Assembly: GCA_023428785.1 (NCBI GenBank)
Contig: JAEYWU010000003.1
Span: 1-10,521, forward strand
Direction: 5' to 3'
Length of the DNA stretch: 10,521 nucleotides
Source of the DNA: Pseudomonadota bacterium
Lineage (GTDB): Bacteria > Pseudomonadota > Alphaproteobacteria > Caulobacterales > Caulobacteraceae
Shown: piece by piece, positions 6,721 through 10,521 of the stretch
Position numbering within the stretch: the first letter of the stretch is position 1
Layout: each line of letters opens with the position of its first letter
Notes under the pieces: generated by a model
Told to the model about the DNA's origin: nothing
Database searches by the model: none
Seen by the model: the letters and a program-made list of their open reading frames with translations, nothing else
Program-made: the position numbers and the translations under genes

Positions 6721-6728
6721 ATCTCCCT

Positions 6729-9509
6729 TTGACCGACGAAACTGAAGACCGCGGATCGCCCGAAGGCGTCCGGGGCGACATCGCCCCCATCGCCATCGAG
6801 GACGAGCTCAAGAAGTCCTACCTCGACTACGCCATGAGCGTGATCGTCAGCCGCGCCCTGCCGGATGCGCGCGACGGTCTGAAGCCCGTGCATCGCCGCA
6901 TCGTCTATTCGATGTACGAAGAGGGCCGCACCCACGACAAGAAACACGTCAAATCGGCGAACATCGTCGGTGACGTGATGGGTCGCTATCACCCGCACGG
7001 CGACAGTGCGATCTATGACGCCCTGGTCCGCATGGCCCAGCCCTTCTCGATGGGGCTGATGCTGGTGGACGGGCAGGGCAACTTCGGTTCGGTCGACGGC
7101 GATCCGCCCGCGGCCATGCGCTACACCGAAAGCCGTATGACCAAGGCCGCCGAAGGCCTGATCGACGATATCGATCGGGGGACGGTCGACTTCCGCGAGA
7201 CCTATGACGGCAGCCGGATGGAGCCGGTGGTCCTGCCGGCGCGGTATCCGAACCTGCTGGTCAATGGCGCCGGCGGCATCGCGGTCGGCATGGCCACCAA
7301 CATCCCGCCGCACAATCTGGGTGAAGTCGTGGACGCCTGCCTGGCGCTGCTGGATGACCCCGAGGTCGGCACTGACAAGCTGCTCGACCTGGTGCCCGGA
7401 CCGGATTTCCCGACCGGCGGTGAGATCCTTGGCCGCACGGCGGCGCGCACGGCGCTTCTGACGGGCCGGGGCTCGGTCGTGGTGCGCGGCAAGGCGACGA
7501 TCGAAACGATCCGAAAGGATCGTGAGGCGATCATCATCACCGAGATTCCGTTCCAGGTGAACAAGGCGACCTTGCAGGAGCGCATCGCCGAACTGGTGCG
7601 CGAAAAGCGGGTCGAAGGCGTCTCGGACGTCCGCGACGAGTCCGACCGTCAGGGTATGCGGGTCGTTGTCGAGCTGAAGCGTGACGCGTCTGGCGATGTG
7701 GTCCTGAACCAGCTTTACCGCTTCACCGCGCTGCAAAGCTCGTTCGGGGTGAACATGCTGGCTCTGAATCGCGGCCGGCCCGAGCAGATGGGGCTTCGCA
7801 AGCTCCTGGAGCTGTTCTTGGATCACCGCGAAGAGGTCGTGGTCCGCCGCACCAAGTTCGAGTTGGCCAAGGCGCGCGACCGTGGTCACGTTCTGGTCGG
7901 TCTCGGGCTCGCGGTCGCCAACATCGACGAGGTGGTCGCCCTTATCAGGGCCGCCAAGGATCCCGCCGACGCCCGCGAACAGCTGCAGGCCAAGGCCTGG
8001 CCTGTCGGCGACATGATGGCCCTGATAGAGCTGATTGCGGATCCGCGCTCGGTCGTCATCGACGGCGACAAGCTGCGGCTGACCGACGAGCAGGCCCGCG
8101 CCATCCTGGCCCTGACGCTCAGCCGTCTGACGGGTCTGGGCCGCGACGAAATCTTCGACGAGGCCCGTGAGGTCGCCGCCGACATCCAGGAGCGCCTGAC
8201 GCTGCTGTCGGATCGCGCCAACATCCTGGCCGTTGTGCGTGAAGAACTGATCCGTGTGCGCGCCGAGTTCGCGGTCCCGCGGCGTTCGGAGTTCGTCGAA
8301 GGCGACTTCGAACTCGAGGACGAAGACCTGATCCCCCGCGAGGACATGGTCGTGACCGTGACGCACGGCGGCTACGTCAAGCGCACGAACCTGTCCGACT
8401 ATCGGACCCAGCATCGCGGCGGCAAGGGCAAGTCCGGTATGCGGATGAAGGACGAGGACGCCATCGTCGGCGTGTTCTCGGCCTCGACCCACACGCCTGT
8501 GCTGTTCTTCGCCACCAACGGCAAGGCCTACAAGCTCAAGGTCTGGAGACTGCCGCTGGGCGCCACGACGGCGCGCGGCAAGGCCTTCGTGAACCTGCTC
8601 CCGATCGAGCCGGGCGACACGATCATGAACGTGCTGCCACTGCCGGAAGATGAGGCGACCTGGGACAGCTACGATATCATGTTCGCCACCAAGTCGGGCG
8701 ACGTGCGTCGGAACAAGCTTTCTGACTTCGCCAGCGTGAACCGCGCCGGCAAGATCGCCATGAAGCTGGACGATGGGGACTCCATGGTCGGGGTCTCGCT
8801 CTGCACGGCGGACGATGACGTCATGCTGACCACGGCGCTGGGCCGTGCGATCCGCTTCAAGGCCGACGATGTCCGGGTCTTCAAGGGCCGGGACTCGACC
8901 GGTGTCCGGGGCGTTCGCCTGCAGGACAGCGACGAGGTCATCTCGATGGCGATCCTCGGCCGGGTCGATGCGACGCCGGAAGAGCGCTCCGCCTATGTCA
9001 AACATTCCAACGCCATGCGCCGTGCAGCTCAGGGTGAGGGTGAAGACGAGACGCCGGTGATCGAGGACGACGGCGACGAGACGGCGGGCGACGCCGTCCT
9101 GTCGGTTGAACGCATCGCCGAGCTGGGCGCGGCCGAACAGTTCATCCTCACTGTCACCGAGACGGGCTTCGGCAAGCGGTCTTCGGCCTATGAGTATCGA
9201 CGCACCGGTCGTGGCGGTCAGGGGCTGACGGCGCACGGTCTTGGCGGCCGCGCCGGGACCCGGCTGGCGGCCAGCTTCCCGGTGGAAGACAGCGACGACC
9301 TGCTGCTGATCACCTCGGGTGGCCAGATGATCCGTACGCCGGTCGATCAGATCCGCGTGGTGGGTCGCTCCAGCCAGGGCGTCACCGTGTTCCGCACCGC
9401 CGACGGCGAGCGCGTCGTATCTGTGGAACGCCTGCCGGATTCTGGCGAAGGCGAAGCGGATATTGGGGACGGCGAGGACATGGCCGGCCCGGAGACGGAC
9501 GAGGCTTGA
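6729..9509 (+). CDS. gyrA: DNA gyrase subunit A
   Basis: This 926-residue type IIA topoisomerase subunit forms A2B2 gyrase with GyrB, cleaves and rejoins DNA, and introduces negative supercoils. Visible: the N-terminal IAPIAIEDELKKSYLDYAMSVIVSRALPDARDGLKPVHRRI block (18-58); the quinolone-resistance region GRYHPHGDSAIYD, where Ser93 and Asp97 (E. coli Ser83 and Asp87) are the sensitive-type residues; the catalytic Tyr132 in AAMRYTESRM; and a C-terminal beta-pinwheel with a GyrA box at 561-567 reading QHRGGKG instead of the common QRRGGKG. An acidic, probably disordered insert lies near 766-790, and an acidic tail rich in Glu, Asp and Gly occupies about 905-926; such features are usual in alphaproteobacterial GyrA. 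The TTG start is forced by the lack of any ATG/GTG upstream. The gene is divergent from sodC and its stop overlaps the next gene's start. Identity is secure. Confidence 0.99.
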   Translation: MTDETEDRGSPEGVRGDIAPIAIEDELKKSYLDYAMSVIVSRALPDARDGLKPVHRRIVYSMYEEGRTHDKKHVKSANIVGDVMGRYHPHGDSAIYDALVRMAQPFSMGLMLVDGQGNFGSVDGDPPAAMRYTESRMTKAAEGLIDDIDRGTVDFRETYDGSRMEPVVLPARYPNLLVNGAGGIAVGMATNIPPHNLGEVVDACLALLDDPEVGTDKLLDLVPGPDFPTGGEILGRTAARTALLTGRGSVVVRGKATIETIRKDREAIIITEIPFQVNKATLQERIAELVREKRVEGVSDVRDESDRQGMRVVVELKRDASGDVVLNQLYRFTALQSSFGVNMLALNRGRPEQMGLRKLLELFLDHREEVVVRRTKFELAKARDRGHVLVGLGLAVANIDEVVALIRAAKDPADAREQLQAKAWPVGDMMALIELIADPRSVVIDGDKLRLTDEQARAILALTLSRLTGLGRDEIFDEAREVAADIQERLTLLSDRANILAVVREELIRVRAEFAVPRRSEFVEGDFELEDEDLIPREDMVVTVTHGGYVKRTNLSDYRTQHRGGKGKSGMRMKDEDAIVGVFSASTHTPVLFFATNGKAYKLKVWRLPLGATTARGKAFVNLLPIEPGDTIMNVLPLPEDEATWDSYDIMFATKSGDVRRNKLSDFASVNRAGKIAMKLDDGDSMVGVSLCTADDDVMLTTALGRAIRFKADDVRVFKGRDSTGVRGVRLQDSDEVISMAILGRVDATPEERSAYVKHSNAMRRAAQGEGEDETPVIEDDGDETAGDAVLSVERIAELGAAEQFILTVTETGFGKRSSAYEYRRTGRGGQGLTAHGLGGRAGTRLAASFPVEDSDDLLLITSGGQMIRTPVDQIRVVGRSSQGVTVFRTADGERVVSVERLPDSGEGEADIGDGEDMAGPETDEA

Positions 9510-10306
9510 TCGAGACGGTCCACATCGACGGCGCCCCGGCGACCGTCGAGGGCCTGAGCCAGGCGCTGGTCTCCAGCTACGCCGCCTTCACCTCGTTCCA
9601 GACGGAGCCGGGTGGGGTGCGGGGGCTGGACCTGCATCTGGACCGTCTGCGCCGGTCGGCGGTCGAACTGTTCGGCCAGGCTGTCCCGGACGACCAGATC
9701 CTCGAGGACCTGCGGATCGCGCTGAACGGCCAAGACGGCCGGGCGAGCGTTCGTGTCCAACTTTACCTGCCTGCCATCACCATGCGTCGGGCCGATGCGC
9801 TGGGCAGGCCCAGCGTTCTGGTGCGCGTATCTGCGCCTCTCGGGCCGCTGCGCGGTCCGTTGCGTCTGCAAAGCCAGCCGTATGAGCGGGAGGCTCCGCA
9901 TATCAAGCACGCGGCCACTTTCGGGCTGACGCGTGCAATCCGGGCGGCCAGGGCCGCCAATTTCGACGACGCCCTGTTCGTGACGCGCGAGGGTCTGATC
10001 TCGGAAGGCAGCATCTGGAACATCGGCTTCCTCGAAGGGCATACGGTCGTCTGGCCGCGCGCGCCAATGCTGGCGGGAACCGGTCAGGCGCTGATCGAGC
10101 GGGGCTTGGAAGCGGTGGGCCTGTCCAGCGTCACGCGAGAGATTCCACTGCCCGACGCGGCCCGCTTCGACACCGCCTTTATCTGCAACAGCGCGACGCC
10201 GGCGACGCCTGTTTCGGCTATCGACGGAACGCGTTTCGAAGTCGACAGCGCCATGATCGATCGCCTTGAGGCGGCCTGGACGGCCAACCCCGTGCAGGGA
10301 ATGTGA
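9506..10306 (+). CDS. Aminotransferase class IV family protein (PLP-dependent)
   Basis: This 266-residue protein has the fold type IV PLP layout shared by branched-chain aminotransferase, D-amino-acid aminotransferase and aminodeoxychorismate lyase. H44-L-D-R-L-R-R-S (44-51) carries the conserved phosphate-binding Arg; K134 in PHIKHAATFGL is the expected Schiff-base lysine; FDDALFVTREGLISEGSIWNI (153-173) contains Glu167, which contacts the PLP ring nitrogen, and the EGS..N signature. At the usual LxGxTR block the sequence reads LAGTGQ (189-194), so the Arg is replaced by Gln. Which amino acid or lyase substrate it uses cannot be decided; aminodeoxychorismate lyase (folate) is one option. The TTG at 9506 overlaps the gyrA stop (TTGA), and the next in-frame GTG is at about codon 38, which would cut into the N-terminal domain. 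GGAG at 9491-9494 is a possible ribosome site. Co-transcription with gyrA is likely. Confidence 0.87.
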   Translation: MIETVHIDGAPATVEGLSQALVSSYAAFTSFQTEPGGVRGLDLHLDRLRRSAVELFGQAVPDDQILEDLRIALNGQDGRASVRVQLYLPAITMRRADALGRPSVLVRVSAPLGPLRGPLRLQSQPYEREAPHIKHAATFGLTRAIRAARAANFDDALFVTREGLISEGSIWNIGFLEGHTVVWPRAPMLAGTGQALIERGLEAVGLSSVTREIPLPDAARFDTAFICNSATPATPVSAIDGTRFEVDSAMIDRLEAAWTANPVQGM

Positions 10307-10415
10307 TCGTCTGGCGCCCCGAATCCGCGTTTTAAAGTTCAGGATATTCAGGGCGATACTGGAAGACCACCTGTGAAAGGCGCTCCTCGTTCGGCGTCCC
10401 TCTATAGTGGCGTGC
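10307..10415. other. Gap after the aminotransferase gene, no gene seen
   Basis: The first part holds a GANTC site (GAATC, 10321-10325) and a slightly AT-richer stretch with TTTTAAA near 10330-10336 and two TTCAGG copies 9 bases apart. I see no hairpin followed by a T-run, so the end of the gyrA-aminotransferase transcript is not visible. The second part holds the TATAGT box described separately. Confidence 0.6.
10403..10408 (+). promoter_or_regulatory. Candidate -10 box TATAGT
   Basis: TATAGT matches 5 of 6 positions of the bacterial -10 consensus. The first ATG (10416) is 7 bases beyond it, which would give a leaderless transcript, as is frequent in alphaproteobacteria. A good -35 at 16-18 bases is not seen (GCGCTC lies there), so this remains a candidate. 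Confidence 0.4.
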
Positions 10416-10521
10416 ATGGGGAACGGGCGTGTCGCTATGTCGCTTTGTCGCTCTGTTTTCGGCGGCGACATGGGCTCCCATGGGGTCGGCCTGCCGGAGC
10501 CGCGCGATCCTAGGATCGCGC
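10416..10521 (+). CDS. Possible 5' end of a gene running off the right edge (frame unresolved)
   Basis: From the ATG at 10416 the frame is open to the window end (35 codons, MGNGRVAMSLCRSVFGGDMG...), with further in-frame ATGs at 10437 and 10470. A second frame is open from a GTG at 10429 to the end and reads MSLCRFVALFSAATWAPMGSA, which looks like a signal peptide. The third frame is closed by TAG at 10511. I recognise no family in either. The first 14 codons of the 10416 frame have many T-ending codons, unlike its neighbours, and the 8-base repeats inside are not multiples of three. A real gene start is possible, but neither frame can be chosen from this stretch. Confidence 0.2.
   Translation, partial: MGNGRVAMSLCRSVFGGDMGSHGVGLPEPRDPRIA
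10431..10454. repeat. Three tandem 8-base repeats, GTCGCTNT
   Basis: GTCGCTAT (10431-10438), GTCGCTTT (10439-10446) and GTCGCTCT (10447-10454) are consecutive copies differing only at the seventh base. The unit length is not a multiple of three, so gain or loss of a copy would shift any reading frame through it. Function unknown; iterated regulator site or simple-repeat slippage are both possible. Confidence 0.75.
10469..10482. repeat. Inverted repeat CATGGG-CT-CCCATG
   Basis: Two perfect 6-base arms are separated by 2 bases. The loop is too short for a stable RNA hairpin without opening some arm pairs, so a dimeric protein site is the likelier reading if it has a role. It lies between the tandem 8-mers and the edge palindrome. 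Confidence 0.55.
10502..10521. repeat. Perfect 20-bp palindrome GCGCGATCC/GGATCGCGC centred on TA
   Basis: Bases 10502-10521 equal their own reverse complement with no spacer: arms GCGCGATCCT and AGGATCGCGC. It contains CCTAGG and two GATC sites. It reaches the last base of the window, so the true symmetry may stop here (10501 is C, so base 10522 would need to be G to extend it). With no loop it is a poor terminator; a site for a dimeric DNA-binding protein, or one unit of a dispersed repeat, is more plausible. Confidence 0.85.

Noticed and set aside
7002..7030. Possible quinolone-resistance substitution in GyrA
   Set aside because: The key positions are Ser93 and Asp97, the sensitive-type residues, so no resistance change is seen.
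6063..9236. A 1057-codon open frame on the minus strand running antisense to gyrA and into sodC
   Set aside because: Only the last 186 codons are real (sodC, fixed by a strong Shine-Dalgarno and signal peptide). The rest has low-complexity His/Arg/Asp/Gln-rich composition typical of the antisense of a GC-rich gene and matches no family I recognise.
10311..10336. Possible intrinsic terminator after the aminotransferase gene (GC-rich stretch then TTTT)
   Set aside because: No stable stem can be paired before the short T-run.
9347..10471. A 374-codon minus-strand open frame opposite the gyrA end and the aminotransferase gene
   Set aside because: It lies opposite two well-supported coding regions, has Arg-rich shadow composition and no recognisable motif.

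Overview
The window is a GC-rich bacterial chromosomal segment. The protein sequences point to an alphaproteobacterium of the order Caulobacterales, with Brevundimonas or Caulobacter the closest impression. The reasons are the style of DnaE and GyrA (a GyrA of about 926 residues with an acidic linker and tail), the high third-position GC, the frequent near-leaderless or weak Shine-Dalgarno starts, and GANTC motifs in intergenic gaps. The genus is an inference from protein resemblance; no search was run.

Layout, left to right. (1) 1-2174: the C-terminal half of dnaE (DNA polymerase III alpha) enters from the left edge, and a small GFA-type zinc protein is coupled to it by a stop/start overlap. 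(2) 2211-3982: a two-gene unit made of an atypical SDR fused to a DoxX-like membrane domain, overlapped through ATGA by a four-helix DUF2269 membrane protein. (3) 4054-4953: an EamA-type transporter with a GTG start. (4) 4950-6623, minus strand: a signal-peptide-bearing Cu/Zn superoxide dismutase-like protein, followed 30 bp downstream by a two-domain protein (degenerate peroxiredoxin-like N-terminus plus prolyl-4-hydroxylase-type 2OG-Fe(II) oxygenase). Its stop codon overlaps the EamA stop in a shared CTAG. (5) 6624-6728: a 105-bp divergent control region carrying an imperfect inverted repeat, a plausible gyrA promoter and a GANTC site. (6) 6729-10306: gyrA (TTG start), then a class IV aminotransferase-like gene whose TTG start overlaps the gyrA stop. 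(7) 10307-10521: a gap with a TATAGT box, three tandem 8-mers, a short inverted repeat and a perfect 20-bp palindrome at the window edge. Two reading frames stay open there to the end, so a gene beginning beyond the edge is possible but not proven.

Functionally, dnaE and gyrA are replication genes and the rest are common accessory metabolic, membrane and stress genes. The only pair that suggests joint work is the SOD/2OG-oxygenase pair on the minus strand (oxidative chemistry) and, more loosely, the SDR-DoxX/DUF2269 membrane pair. I saw no insertion sequence, CRISPR array, tRNA, rRNA, phage gene or toxin-antitoxin pair. I do not see a clearly new biological system; the observations most worth a second look are the terminal palindrome and repeats, the divergent sodC-gyrA control region, and the changed zinc-ligand position in the SOD.
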